The translations under genes were made by a program, and so were the position numbers. A stretch of DNA of 64,000 bases from Crotalaria pallida (lineage: Eukaryota; Streptophyta; Magnoliopsida; Fabales; Fabaceae). Location: the NCBI GenBank assembly GCA_037953625.1, contig CM075651.1, forward strand, positions 134,568,501-134,632,500, in the 5' to 3' direction. Positions 33,920 through 45,610 of the stretch are shown one piece after another. The notes under the pieces are model-generated. The model saw only the letters and a program-made list of their open reading frames with translations, searched no databases and was not told the origin of the DNA. Each line of letters starts with the position of its first letter. Position 1 is the stretch's first letter.

Positions 33920-34296
33920 CTAATGTTGAAGGGTAAAAATTTGTCCAACACAACCATACACGAGATCTTTTAGTCGTGCATCTGATTTATAAATAATTAA
34001 TGATGTTTATTGAATGAAGACTCTTGTTCAACAGAAGATTATGAAGGAGCTTTGAGACATTACTAGCTCGAAAAACCTTATGCACACCTACAAAGTGGGC
34101 TACACCTTGATCTGAATCGAAATAAGGAGCAAAAACGCACCGTGTTGAGCATTTCTTCAGGCAAAATTTGCAAGCACCGCAAGGTTTATATTGCCAGTCT
34201 TTCCAAATTAATTACACAATTGTTTCTACCACCACTGCTATTACCACCACCGGTACTAATGGAATTTAAGTTCGATTGCAAATGGTTATTTGACAT
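33920..34296 (-). pseudogene. LBD pseudogene, half 4A
   Basis: The start codon is kept (34294-34296), but about 8 bases are missing shortly after it (TTCGATTGC where others have TTCATACTTGATTGC). The first Met-rich part is thus further frameshifted. Confidence 0.75.
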
Positions 34297-34961
34297 TTTC
34301 GAGGTGGTGGATGGGAAAAAGATAATGAGTGGCTATGAATAATGGTAATGGTGGTATGGTAACCCTTTAAATCTTGGTTTTGGTGAGATCTTTTAAAACC
34401 TTAAGGCCCTGCAAGACAACTAAGGTAGAACGTCCTCATTTATTTGATTCTAAGGGAGTTTTCGAAAATTCAAATATTTTTCTTTCCGTTTGACCTTTTT
34501 TTATTTTATTTTTTTTTCCATTTTCAATATAAATTTGATGTTTTTTCTCCCTTCCCCTCTATCTCTAGCTCTCCACCTATCCTCATATATATAAATCAAT
34601 GCAAAAAAAAGTGCTTGGAATTTCTATAAAGGGCTCTTTTGGTAGTCATGATATGATAAGGACATGATATCTTGGATAATATGATAGGATCCGGATAGGA
34701 TAAGAACATGATAACTCTTATCATGTCTAGTGCTTAGTGTACACCAAATAATGATGGCATTAATTAGATGGTGAAGGTGATGATATTGTGAGGATGGTAG
34801 AAAGAGTAGTGTTAATGTTTGCGGGTATTAAGGATAAAATTTAACAATCCTATCATGCTAATTTCCAATCTAGCTCTAAATATGCCCATGAGAGTGCTTA
34901 TTTTTCACTTGTTTCAATAAACCAATAGAACTATTAAAAATGACAACCTTTTCCTTACTCT

Positions 34962-35220
34962 TCAGTGCAAAATGCAAAAATATTAGCTAGGCTATGTTGT
35001 GATAAAAATGAGATTTGAATCATTGGTTGTAGTTTCTCTTAATATGAGTATTTAATATATATATATTATTAATTTATTTATTTACTCATTTGACACAAAT
35101 TATTAAGAGTTATGATTATTTAAATATATATATAAAGAGTTATGAAGTACCTTGGTTTGGGCTATTGTCTAATAGATTGTAACTATATAATGATATTATA
35201 TTTTTGGAACTTTGCACATA
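34962..35220 (-). repeat. array spacer between units 4 and 5
   Basis: Reverse-oriented spacer with shortened TA tracts. It marks the outer limit of the clearly mirrored region. Confidence 0.8.
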
Positions 35221-35938
35221 AGAGTAAGGAAAAAGTTTTCATTTTCAATAGTTCTATTGGTTTGTTGAAACAAGCGAAAAATAAGAATTCACTTGGGCAC
35301 ATTTAGAGCTAGATTGGAGATGAGCATAACAATAGGATAGTTACAAATTGTATCCCTAATACCCTCAAACATTAACACTATTGTTTCTACCATCATCACA
35401 TTATCATCACCTTCACCATCTAATTAACGCCATCGTATTTGGTGTGCACCAAGCACTAGACATGATAAGAGTTATCATGTTCATATCCTATCTGGCTCCT
35501 ATGATACTCGATCTCCAACATATCCTATCTTTAACCTATCATGACCACCAAACGTTCCCTTAATAGAAATTTTAAGCATTATTTTTTGCAATGATATATG
35601 TGTGTGTGTATATATATTTCAAGATAGGTAGAGAGCTAGAGATAGAATGGATGAGAGAGAAACAAATTGTTGGAGAGAGCGAGAAGAAAAAACATTAAAT
35701 TCCTATTGAAAATGGGAAAATAAAAGAATTAAAAAAAGGACAAACGAAAAGATAAAAATATGAATTTTCGAAAACTCCCATAGAATCAAACAAATGAAGA
35801 TGTTCTACCTTTGATTTAATTTCTTGCATGGCCTTAAGGTTTTAAAAGCACTCACCAAAACCTAGATTCAAAGAGACATCGTACCACCATCACCAATATT
35901 CATAGCCGCTCATCTCTTTTCCATCCACCACCACGTAA

Positions 35939-36306
35939 GTGTCAAATAATTATTTGGAATCAAGGATGAGCTTAAGCTCCATTAGTACTGGTGGTGGTAA
36001 TAGTAGTAGTGGTAGAAACAAATGTGTAGATAATTTGGAAAGCAATGGAAATATAAACCTTGCAGTGCTTGCAAATTTTGCAAGAACAAATGCTCAACTG
36101 GATGCATTTTTGCTCCTTATTTCGATTCTGATCAAGCTGTAGCTCACTTTGCTGTTGTACTGATGGTTTTTGAAGCTAGTAACATCTCAAAGCTCCTTGT
36201 TAAACAAAGGGCTTGATGCAATAAATAGCATTATTTTTTAATCAGATGCACGACAAGAAGATCCATGTATGGTTGTGTTGGAAAAATTCATTCCCTTCAA
36301 CAATAG
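35939..36306 (+). pseudogene. LBD pseudogene, half 5B
   Basis: The start is GTG. It shares the post-SKLL deletion with 4B (CTCCTTGTTAAACAAAGGG), so units 4 and 5 are closest relatives in the B arm. The C-block is intact in the LBD frame. Confidence 0.8.
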
Positions 36307-36347
36307 GTAATCTATTATTCTTTGATTCCGACATAATAATAGATTAC

Positions 36348-36733
36348 CTATTGTTGAAGGGTAAAAATTTGTCCAACACAACCATACACGAGATCTTTTA
36401 GTCGTGCATCTGATTTATAAATAATTAATGATGTTTATTGAATGAAGTCACTTGTTCAACGGAAGATTATGAAGGAGCTTTGAGACATTAATAGCTCGAA
36501 AAACCTTATGCACACCTACAAAGTGGGCTACACCTTGATCTGAATCGAAATAAGGAGCAAAAATGCACCCTGTTGAGCATTTCTTCAGGCAAAATTTGCA
36601 AGCACCGCAAGTTCTATATTGCTAGTCTTTCCAAATTAATTATACAATTGTTTCTACCACCACTGCTATTACCACCACTGGTACTAATGGAGTTTAAGTT
36701 CATACTTGATTGCAAATGGTAGTTATTTGACAT
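36348..36733 (-). pseudogene. LBD pseudogene, half 5A
   Basis: The start codon is kept (36731-36733) but a 4-base duplication (GGTAGTTATTTG) follows it. There are A-type signatures in the cysteine block. Confidence 0.75.
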
Positions 36734-37046
36734 TTTCAAGGTGGTGGATGGGAAAAAGATAATGAGTGGCTATGAATAATGGTAATGGTGGTATGGTAAC
36801 CCTTTAAATCTAGGATTTGGTGAGAGCTTTTAAAGCCTTAAGGCTGTGCAAGATAGCAAAAGAAGAGCGTCATCATTTATCTGATTCTAAGGGAGTTTTC
36901 GAAAATTCAAATTTTTTTCTTTCCGTTTGACCTTTTTTTATTTTATTTTTTTTTCCATTTTCAATAGAAATTTGACGTTTTTTCTTCTTCCCCTCTCCAA
37001 CATTTTTTTTTCTCCCTTCCCCTCTATCTCTAGCTCTCCACCTATC

Positions 37047-37085
<39 letters not shown>

Positions 37086-37448
37086 ATTCAAAAAATAATG
37101 CTTGGAATTTCTATAAAGGGCTCTTTTGGTAGTCATGATATGATAAGGACATGATATCTTGGATAATATGATAGGAGCCGGATAGGATACGAACATGATA
37201 ACTCTTATCATGTCTAGTGCTTAGTGTACACCAAATAATGTTGGCATTAATTAGATGGTGAAGGTGATGATATTTTGAGGATGGTAGAAAGAGTAGTGTT
37301 AATGTTTGCGGGTATTAAGGATAAAATTTAACAATCCTATCATGCTAATTTCCAATCTAGCTCTAAATATGCTCATGAGAGTGCTTATTTTTCACTTGTT
37401 TCAACAAACCAATAGAACTATTGAAAATGACAACCTTTTCCTTACTCT

Positions 37449-37713
37449 TCAGTGCAAAATGCAAAAATATTAGTTAGGCTATATTGTGATAAATATGAGA
37501 TTTGAATAATTGGTTGTAGTTTCTCTTAATGAATATTTAATATATGTATATATATATTATTAATTTATTTATTTACTCATTTGACACAAATTATTAAGAG
37601 TTATGATTATTTAAATATTAATATATAATGAGTTTTGATGTACCTTGTTTTGGGCTATTGTCTAATAGGTTGTAACTATATAATGATATTATATTTTTGG
37701 CACTTTGCATTGA
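37449..37713 (-). repeat. array spacer between units 5 and 6
   Basis: Reverse-oriented spacer carrying the ATGAGTTTTGATGTACC variant that recurs in the next spacer. Confidence 0.75.
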
Positions 37714-38422
37714 AGAGTAAGGAAAAAGTTTTCATTTTCATTAGTTCTATTGGTTTGTTGAAACAAGTGAAAAATAAGAATTCACTTGGGCACATTTAGA
37801 GCTAGATTGGAGATGAGCATAACAATAGGATAGTTAAAAATTTTATCCCTAATACCCTCAACCATTAACACTATTGTTTCTACCATCATCACATTATCAT
37901 CACCTTCACCATCTAATTAACGCCATCGTATTTGGTGTTCACCAAGCACTAGACATGATAAGAGTTATCATCTTCATATCCTATCTGGCTCTTATCATAC
38001 TCACACATATCCTATCCTTAACCTATCATGATCACCAAACGAGCCCTTAATAAAATTTTTAAGCATTAGTTTTTGCAATGATATATGTGTGTTTGTATAT
38101 ATATATATCAAGATAGGTAAAGTGCTAGAGAAAGAATGGAAGAGAGATAAACATAGTGTTGGAGAGCGCGAGAAGAAAAAACATTAAATTCCTATTGAAA
38201 ATGGGAAAATAAAAGAATTAAAAAAAGGACAAACGAAAAGATAAAAATATGAATTTTCGAAAACTCCCATAGAATCAAACAAATGAAGACGTTCTACCTT
38301 TGATGTCTTGCATGGCCTTAAGGCTTTAAAAGCACTCACCAAAACCTAGATTCAAAGAGACACCGTTCCACCATCACCAATATTCATACCCGCTCATCTC
38401 TTTTCCATCCACCACCTCGAAA

Positions 38423-38802
38423 GTGTCAAATAATTATTTGCAATCAAGGATGAGCTTAAGCTCCATTAGTACTGGTGGTGGTAATAGTAGTAGTGGTAGA
38501 AACAATTGTGTAGATAATTTGGAAAGCAATGGAAATATAAACCTTGCAGTGCTTGCAAATTTTGCAAGAACAGATGCTCAACTGGATGCATTTTTGCTCC
38601 TTATTTCGATTCTGATCAAGGTGTAGCTCACTTTGCTGTTGTACTTAAGGTTTTTGAAGCTAGAAACATCTCAAAGCTCCTTCATACTATTTCGTTAAAC
38701 AAAAGGCTTGATGCAATAAATAGCATTATTTTTTAATCAGATGCACGACAAAAACATCCCATATATGGTTGTGTTCGACAAATTCTTTCCCTTCAACAAC
38801 AG
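38423..38802 (+). pseudogene. LBD pseudogene, half 6B
   Basis: The start is GTG. It keeps the CTTCATACTATTTCG segment deleted in 4B and 5B, and has a GGTAATC to GATAATC change at the LQQQV end. Confidence 0.8.
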
Positions 38803-38843
38803 ATAATCTATTATTCTTTGATTCCGACATAATAATAGATTAC

Positions 38844-39227
38844 CTGTTGTTGAAGGGTAAAAATTTGTCCAACACAACCATACACGGGATCTTTTAGTCG
38901 TGCATCTGATTCATAAATAATTAATGATTTTTATTGAATGAAGTCTCTTGTTCAACGGAAGATTATGAAGGAGCTTTGAGACATTACTAGCTCGAAAAAC
39001 CTTATGCACACCTACAAATTGGGCTACACCCTGATCTGAATCGAAATAAGGAGCAAAAAAATGCACCTGTTGAACATTTCTTCAGGCAAAATTTGCAAGC
39101 ACCGAAAGGTTTATATTGCCAGTCTTTCGAAATTAATTACACAATTGTTTCTAACACCACTGCTATTACCACCACCGGTACTAATGGAATTTAAGTTCAT
39201 ACTTGATTGCAAATGGTTATTTGACAT
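38844..39227 (-). pseudogene. LBD pseudogene, half 6A
   Basis: The start codon is kept. One cysteine-block variant replaces the usual G/C-rich ACCGCAAGG with ACCGAAAGG. Confidence 0.75.
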
Positions 39228-39941
39228 TTTCGAGGTGGTGGATGGGAAAAAGATAATGAGTGTCTATGAATAATGGTAATGGTGGTATGGTAACCCTTAA
39301 ATCTAGATTTTGGTGAGAGCTTTTAAAGCCTTAAGGCCGTGCAAGATAGCAAAGGTAGAACGTCATCATTTATTTGATTTTAAGGGTGTTTTCAAAAATT
39401 CAAATTTTTTTCTTTCCGTTTAACCTTTTTTTTATTTTATTTTTTTCCATTTTCAATAGAAATTTGATGTTTTTTTATTCTTCCCCTCTCCAACATTTTT
39501 TTTTCTCGCTTCCCCTCTATCTCTAGCTCTCCACCTATCCTCACATATACATCAATGCAAAAAATAATGCTTGGAATTTCTATAAAGGGCTCTTTTGGTA
39601 GTCATGATATGATAAGGACATGATATGTTGTTTAATATGATAGGAGCCGGATAGGATACGAACATGATAACTCTTATCATGTCTAGTGCTTAGTGTACAC
39701 CAAATAATGATGGCATTAATTAGATGGTGAAGGTGATGATAGTGTGATGATGGTAGAAAGAGTAGTGTTAATGTTTGCGGGTATTAAGGATAAAATTTAA
39801 CAATCCTATCATGCTAATTTCCAATCTAGCTCTAAATATGCTCATGAGAGTGCTTATTTTTCACTTGTTTCAACCACTACTAGAAAATAAGGTTTTGAAA
39901 TCGGGGTTTTAAAATCGGTCGTTGTAAAGCCGATTTAAAAG

Positions 39942-41966
39942 ATGGTGGGTGCTCAATTAGAGGCTCAGGTGGAGGCTAAGGTGGAGGCTAAGATCCAAGA
40001 AAGAGTGGATGCCATGAGAGCACAACTCATGGAAGAAGTTAAACAAATGATGCTATCTAATGGTTTGAGTCTTTTTCAAGAGCCTGTTGAACCTCCACGT
40101 CATACACCTAGAAGCACTAAAGGGAGCAATAATGTAATATTAGATATACCGAATGATGATGATGGTGGTGGCCTTCAGCCCAAGGACATATATAACTTAT
40201 ATGTTGAGGAGCCAGATCTCCGTATTGTTGCGAGGGCCAATGTTTATGAATCAACAACCATACACAATATGCCAATACCGAAGGGATTTACGAAAGTGGT
40301 GGTTGTCGAAGTCATAGATGGAGATGCTGAAGTGCCACACGAGACTGATGAAGTTAAAACCGTAGGAGAAGCCCTCAAGAGCTTCATATTGTGGCCTACT
40401 CCACTCGTCAAGCATAGCTCGGACACGGTATAATTAATTCATTCTCATTTATTTGTAATTATTTTCTTTTATCTTTTATTCCTTTCACTAGTAACATTCC
40501 TATTTTGTTCTTTAGGAAATGTCCAAAAAACCAATTCAATCTCAAGATGTTGCACCTGAAGAAGATGATGAGCCGGCTATGCCACGTGCACTGTCACTGG
40601 CCTTTAAATTGAAAAGGACAGAAAGAGTTTTACGGCTAGTTATTGGTAAGGTGATTACTGGGTTGGATCAAGACATAGAAAACTTTATTGATGGGAAGAT
40701 AATAGAGTGGATGATTAGATGTTCTGAGGTTGATATACCAGCGATACAAGCATGGATAGTGTAAGTTAAATAAAACTATCTTAGGTAACTAGACTAGGTT
40801 AATATACTCAAACAGTTATTTAATGCTAACAAAAAACTTATTATATTTTAGGTATTTACATGGCTTATGTGTCTCAAAAGGCATACATGAAGAATACGGA
40901 TTCTTAGAACCTCAGCACATAGCACATGGACAATCCTCAAATGATGATATTCAGAAATACATTAATATGAGGATTACTAGTGGAAGACATAAATTTTACT
41001 TAGCACCTTATCTTATCAGGTAAATATTAATTCTATAATATGCTCCAATAAGTTTCCTTTAGGTTATAATTATGTATTGCTTAATAACCATTATTCTCTT
41101 GTAGTCAACATTGGCAGCTATTGGTCATTTGTCCCAGTGAATCTTATGTGGTCTTGTTGTGTTCATTATGGTGGAACATGAATAAGAATATGGAACAGAT
41201 TTTGACAACGTGAGCAATTTTACTTGTTATACAAATTCTTTAGTGTAGTTGTATTATTATCCAACATATACAAAATATACTTATCATTGTTATTTTGTAA
41301 AATAGAGTGATGGAAGCACACAATAGAAAGAAGATGAAAATCATTAAACCCAAGGTATTTTTTTAAGTTTTACTATTATTAACCCAAAGCTACTGTATAG
41401 TATCTGAACTGTGATATGGACTCTTGATGATACTTACTACGATATAAAACTGATTATGGATGATATGATATGTGTTGTTGCATTCTGACTTCTGACAGGA
41501 TGTATTACAAATTTTGGGAAAGTCCTTATTTTAGAGGAAACTCTGCCAAAATTTTCCTTTAAATTTTAAAATTAATCTAAAAAATAATTGGTGTTGTATC
41601 GAAGGTTGCATTCTTCTTGATTTGAATTTGTCTTCTATGTTGATATATAAATTTATTTAATATTTCAAATGTTGTATGTTGTAGTGTGCAAAACAACAGG
41701 GGAGCGTACATTGTGGGTATTATGTTATGATAAATATGCTCACCATTATCATGACAAATATTTCCAACAAATGGAATGAGGTAATTGAATATGACTTTGT
41801 ATTTTGAGTTTATTGAACAAAGTAATGAGGTAATTGAATAATCTTTATCTCATTTATATTTCAGGCCATGAATCACAGTCCTCAAGGTCCCATACCACAA
41901 GAATGCATTGACAATGTTATTGAGCGCTGGTCATCATTTATAATTACTCTCAAAACTATTAGCTAG
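39942..41966 (+). CDS. Ulp1-like (C48 peptidase-type) protein of a CACTA element, 7 exons, 416 aa
   Basis: Exons at 39942-40427, 40516-40760, 40852-41019, 41105-41209, 41306-41354, 41685-41780 and 41865-41966 all have GT..AG borders. They sum to 1251 nt, exactly 417 codons with the stop and no internal stop. Residues 1-30 are a Glu/Ala/Gln-rich coiled-coil-like stretch. Residues about 300-365 look like the catalytic core of SUMO-protease-like enzymes of plant CACTA elements: HWQLLVICP (His302) and QQGSVHCGYYV (Gln355 or 356, Cys361). The usual acidic triad position seems to be Cys319 in LLCSL. The gene starts 67 bp inside the element, so the N-terminus of a longer ancestor may be lost. Ulp1-like ORFs are known passengers of CACTA and MULE elements. 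The joined frame is from splice consensus only. Confidence 0.75.
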
Positions 41967-42349
41967 ACTTTAATACTTAACTTTTGTAACTCTTGATCAT
42001 GAGTATTTTGTTAGTTTGATAAGTATTTTGCTTATGAATTTTTCTTGGTTAGGTTCTGTATTTTTCTACTTCAAGATTGTTAGTTTGATATGAATCTTGC
42101 TTATGAATTTTAGCTTGCTTAGGTTCTGTAATTCGGTTATATATTCTTCAACTTTTGTAACTCTTGCATATTTTGTTAGTTTGATAAGTATTTTGTATTT
42201 TCTACTTCAAAATTGTTAGTTTGATATGAATTTTGCTTATGAATTTAGCTTGGTTAGGTTCTGTAATTGGTATTCTTCTGTGTAAAGAAGAAAATTTTTA
42301 ATTTCATGCAGCAGGGGATGTGTAGATAATGTGTTATTAAAAAAAAAAG
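41967..42349 (+). other. 3' flank of the CACTA gene with internal duplications
   Basis: This AT-rich stretch repeats the phrases TTGTTAGTTTGATA and GCTTGGTTAGGTTCTGTA two or three times (about 42005-42260). It probably holds the 3' UTR. There is no ORF. Confidence 0.6.
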
Positions 42350-42610
42350 ACTTTTAAAATCGGTCTTTATGACCGATTTCAAAAATAATTTATGAAATCG
42401 GTCGTTATGGACGATTTCAAACATAATTTATGAAATCGGTCGTTTTGGACGATTTCAAAGATACTTATGAAATCGGTCGTATTGACCGATTTCAAAAATA
42501 ATTTATGAAATCGGTCAAAACGACCGATTTTAAAAGATCCACTTTTAATTCCACCTTTTTCAACATCACCACAGCAACCGATTTCAAGAGTCCAAAACGA
42601 TCGATTTTAA
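42350..42610. repeat. CACTA subterminal repeats (AAATCGGTC words)
   Basis: At least eight copies of GAAATCGGTC or its complement GACCGATTTC-like word lie in 260 bp. Such arrays are transposase binding sites in En/Spm elements. Confidence 0.8.
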
Positions 42611-42675
42611 AACTACTTTTTCCAGTAGTGAACAAACCATAGAACTATTGAAAATGACAACCTTTTCCTTACTCT

Positions 42676-42893
42676 TCAGTGCAAAATGCAAAAATATTAG
42701 TTAGGCTATATTGTGATAAAAATGAGATTTGAATCATTGGTTGTAGTTTCTCTTAATGAGTATTTAATATTTTACCAAAAAAAAAAGTATTTAATATATA
42801 TATATTATTAATTTATTTATTTACTCATTTGACACAAATTATTAAGAGTTATGATTATTTAAATATATATATATATAATGAGTTTTGATTATT

Positions 42894-42928
<35 letters not shown>

Positions 42929-43011
42929 AGTTATGTAGTACCTTGTTTTGGGCTTTTGTCTAATAGGTTGTAACTCTATAATGGTATTATATTTTTGGCA
43001 CTTTGCACTGA
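42676..43011 (-). repeat. array spacer between units 6 and 7
   Basis: This is a longer spacer (336 bp) with a partial internal duplication (TATATAATGAGTTTTGATTA) and a TA microsatellite at about 42894-42924. It has no gene. Confidence 0.75.
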
Positions 43012-44483
43012 AGAGTAAGGAAAAAGTTTTCATTTTCATTAGTTCTATTGGTTTGTTGAAACAAGTGAAAAATAAGAATTCACTTGGGCACATTTAGAGC
43101 TAAATTGGAGATGTAACAGTCCGATTATCGTAACTCAAAATAATCAGCTTTCATTTATTAAAGTTGCCAAAAATGAGGCCAATTTTTTTTTTGTAAAACA
43201 TTGTTGAAGTGTTTTGAAAACGTAATAGAAAGGTCATTAGTGTATTCAAAAGTCCTTTGCCGAAAACCGAGTTGTTACTAAAACGAATACTTACTTACTT
43301 GAATTTCCCAAAAACATTTATCATGAAAAACGGTTTGGGTTCAAACTCAATGTAGTTCTTTACATTACATCAAAAGGATTTACACATCTTTAAAAGTAGA
43401 GCATATTCCAAAATAAGCTGACTTACATAATGAATTCATCACTTAGGTAATCCTTGACTCAAAACATTCACAACGAACTTAAACTATTAACCCTATCCTT
43501 AAACTTTCCTATCAAAAACTATTGGATGAAGTTTCCATTCCTTCTTGCGTTCATTCTTTGCTCCCGAGGATGATGCCATCCGTGTTGCTGTTCTTCCAGA
43601 GTCACTGGACTCCATCTCCACTCCATCTAGTATGGTAGAATTCCTCTGAGCCTCATACTGCGCCTTCTCTTTGTAACTCCTATATCCTCGTACGGTGACT
43701 TATCCTAAGTGCGGCCCCAAGTTAACTCCACTCAATCGATGCTCCGAGCCCGGAATCACTATCTGAGTGTAGTCGGTCCATACCCAGCCATATGAAGTGC
43801 TCTTAGCTTCCAACCTTTTCCATATCTATTCCAAGTGGCGATATCCGTACGATACTCCATCTGCCCGTTGAAATACCAGCAGCACCGATATGCCAACGAA
43901 TAGGAGAGAGTAAGCGATCCGAACGACGCATCGTCGACGGTGTGGGATTACAATAGGCAAGATACTAGGACAATACAAGCATAACAAGCATACAAACATA
44001 ATACAGTAGCAATCAAGCATATAAGCATTATCCTCAATCATTTATTATTGTTATCTTGCCAAATTTATTATTGCTTCTCAACATAATCCTTCTTTCTTTC
44101 GCAATTCCTTTCTCATTCCCAACTTATAATTCTTTCCCCTTCATTCCTTTCCTTCGCCATGGGGATTTCATTCATCTTTCCATTCTTTCATTCTCAATCC
44201 GATTCTCACTATCAACATTCCAAAAGGTTTTGCTCTTATAATCATCAATCTTTTCATATCTCTTAAACTTTATTTATCAAGTCTTATCGAATCACAACCA
44301 TCGATGATTGGGGGATATTTAGAATATCATCGAGGTACTCGTTCTTTCGCAGTTAGCAAACACGTCTAAAGCCTACATCTCCTCGGCCATCCACCCAACC
44401 TAGTCGGAAGCAAACAGGAGTACAGGACCTTTACCGTGCGGGCACGACAGCTGTCTCAACAATCAATTGGCTCCAAGCCAAGA

Positions 44484-44600
44484 GAACTGTAGAAGACTCG
44501 GGTACAGTCTCAAATCAATTCATATCATTTCAAATTTCATATATATAATCAAGGCACACTGTAGAAAACTCGGGTACAGTGGCAAATCAAGATGCCCCAC
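44484..44600. repeat. short direct duplication inside the long LTR
   Basis: CTGTAGAAGACTCGGGTACAGT-type sequence occurs at about 44486 and again at about 44560, separated by about 75 bp, with one base changed. I see nothing else notable in 43112-45080. Confidence 0.6.
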
Positions 44601-45079
44601 TCCAGTCCCTCTCACTGTTCAAGATTTAATTTGCAATCTAGGAGGCGTCAGTACTATTCTAGTTGCGCTGCAGAACTTACCACGGCATTGGACCCAGTCC
44701 CTACCACGTTCGTATACCACATGTGGAGTTCGTTCTGCCTAGAAAGTACTCAAGACTTCTTGACGTTTCACCGTCATCGTCCTCCCCGAATGCAATCACC
44801 CCCTGAGTATCCGCAGATACCCATGGTTCCTTCCTCTCCACTACTTCGATATCACACTCAGAGCTCACCGCATTAGTGTCTTTTAAAGTCTTTTATCTTT
44901 TTAATTATCCTAAGGTCGGCCCATCCTTAGTGCATCCCTTCGACGAGTCCCGACCACTAATCTTTGACACATCACTTTTCCTTTCTTTCTCATCATAGCA
45001 CAGAGCTGGGATCGCATTGACAATCTTGTCTCTTATCTCATAACTTCCTCAACATTCTCAATTTTCCTTAACCTTTTCA

Positions 45080-45610
45080 TTTCACAATCTCATTGCGCAA
45101 TCTTTCTCAAAATTTCCTTTCACAAATTTCTTAAATTCTCATTTCACAAATTCATTTCTTAATCTTTCCTCAAAACAATCTTTCATAAACTTTCTCAAAA
45201 TCTCGTTACATAGCTTTCCCAAAAATCTTGCTTCAAAAACTTTATTAAAAGTCTCGTTTTACAAAATTTCGTTAAAGTCTCATTTCACAACTTTCAAAAA
45301 TCTTATTTCGTAAGCTTTCTCAAAAATCTCGTTTCGCAAAGTTTCTAAAAATTTTCTTTCGCAAACCTTTCACGATTTCTTTTAAATCAACTCACTCAAA
45401 ATCACCTTCCACAACCTTTTTCAAAATCTCCTTTCAAAACTTTTCTCAAAATACATTTTTTTATAAGCTTCCTCAAAAATATCTTTTCATAAACCTTTTC
45501 AAAAATCTCTTTTCACAAGCCTTTCAAAAAAATCTCTTTTCACAAATCTTTTCAAAAAATTTCTTTTCAAAAATTTCTTTTCACAAATCTTTTCAAAAAT
45601 CTCTTTTCAC
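45080..45610. repeat. degenerate tandem array in the long LTR
   Basis: Variants of AAATCTCTTTTCACAAA and CTTTTCAAAAAT alternate about 15-20 times with a rough period of 25-30 bases. It is low-complexity and non-coding. Confidence 0.75.

Larger units (their letters stand above)
22823..34961. repeat. palindromic LBD unit 4 (B then A), split by Athila
   Basis: Its two pieces, 22823-23885 and 33851-34961, join at TCGAC to give a normal unit with its centre near 33898. Mirror partner is unit 1 (both have the ACGATG/CATCGT variant before the TTTGGTG motif). Confidence 0.9.
15983..35275 (-). repeat. right arm of the giant inverted repeat, split by an Athila element
   Basis: Removing 23886-33855 leaves about 9.3 kb. 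It is the reverse complement of the left arm: core 15983-20333, unit 3 (mirror of unit 2), spacer, unit 4 (mirror of unit 1), spacer. By eye the core arms differ by roughly one base per hundred (for example GTCGTAATTGCC against GTCATAATTGCC, and AATGAATAAC against AATGTATAAC). The LBD units differ more. Confidence 0.9.
35221..37448. repeat. palindromic LBD unit 5 (B then A)
   Basis: The centre is near 36328. A TA microsatellite lies at about 37051-37081. There is no insertion, so it is a good reference unit. Confidence 0.9.
39875..42630 (+). mobile_element. CACTA (En/Spm) element carrying a Ulp1-like gene
   Basis: It starts CACTACTAGAAAA and ends TTTTCCAGTAGTG, inverted with one mismatch. 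It is flanked by the 3-bp duplication AAC (39872-39874 and 42631-42633); sister units read TTTCAACAAACC. Subterminal repeats of the word AAATCGGTC, in both orientations, fill 42350-42610 and a few flank the 5' end. It is 2756 bp with no transposase, so it is non-autonomous. Confidence 0.93.
37714..42675. repeat. palindromic LBD unit 6 (B then A), split by a CACTA element
   Basis: The centre is near 38824. The outer end is interrupted at 39874 by the CACTA insertion and resumes at 42631 (AACAAACC). Confidence 0.9.

Noticed and set aside
39061..39273. Frames of the type ISSGKICKHRKVYIASLSK..LLLPPPVLMEFKF
   Set aside because: They are antisense readings of the LBD exon in A halves. Their recurrence comes from the array, not from selection.
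44467..44876. Overlapping 91- and 94-codon frames in the long LTR
   Set aside because: They overlap each other in different frames, include the short direct duplication, and have no family resemblance.
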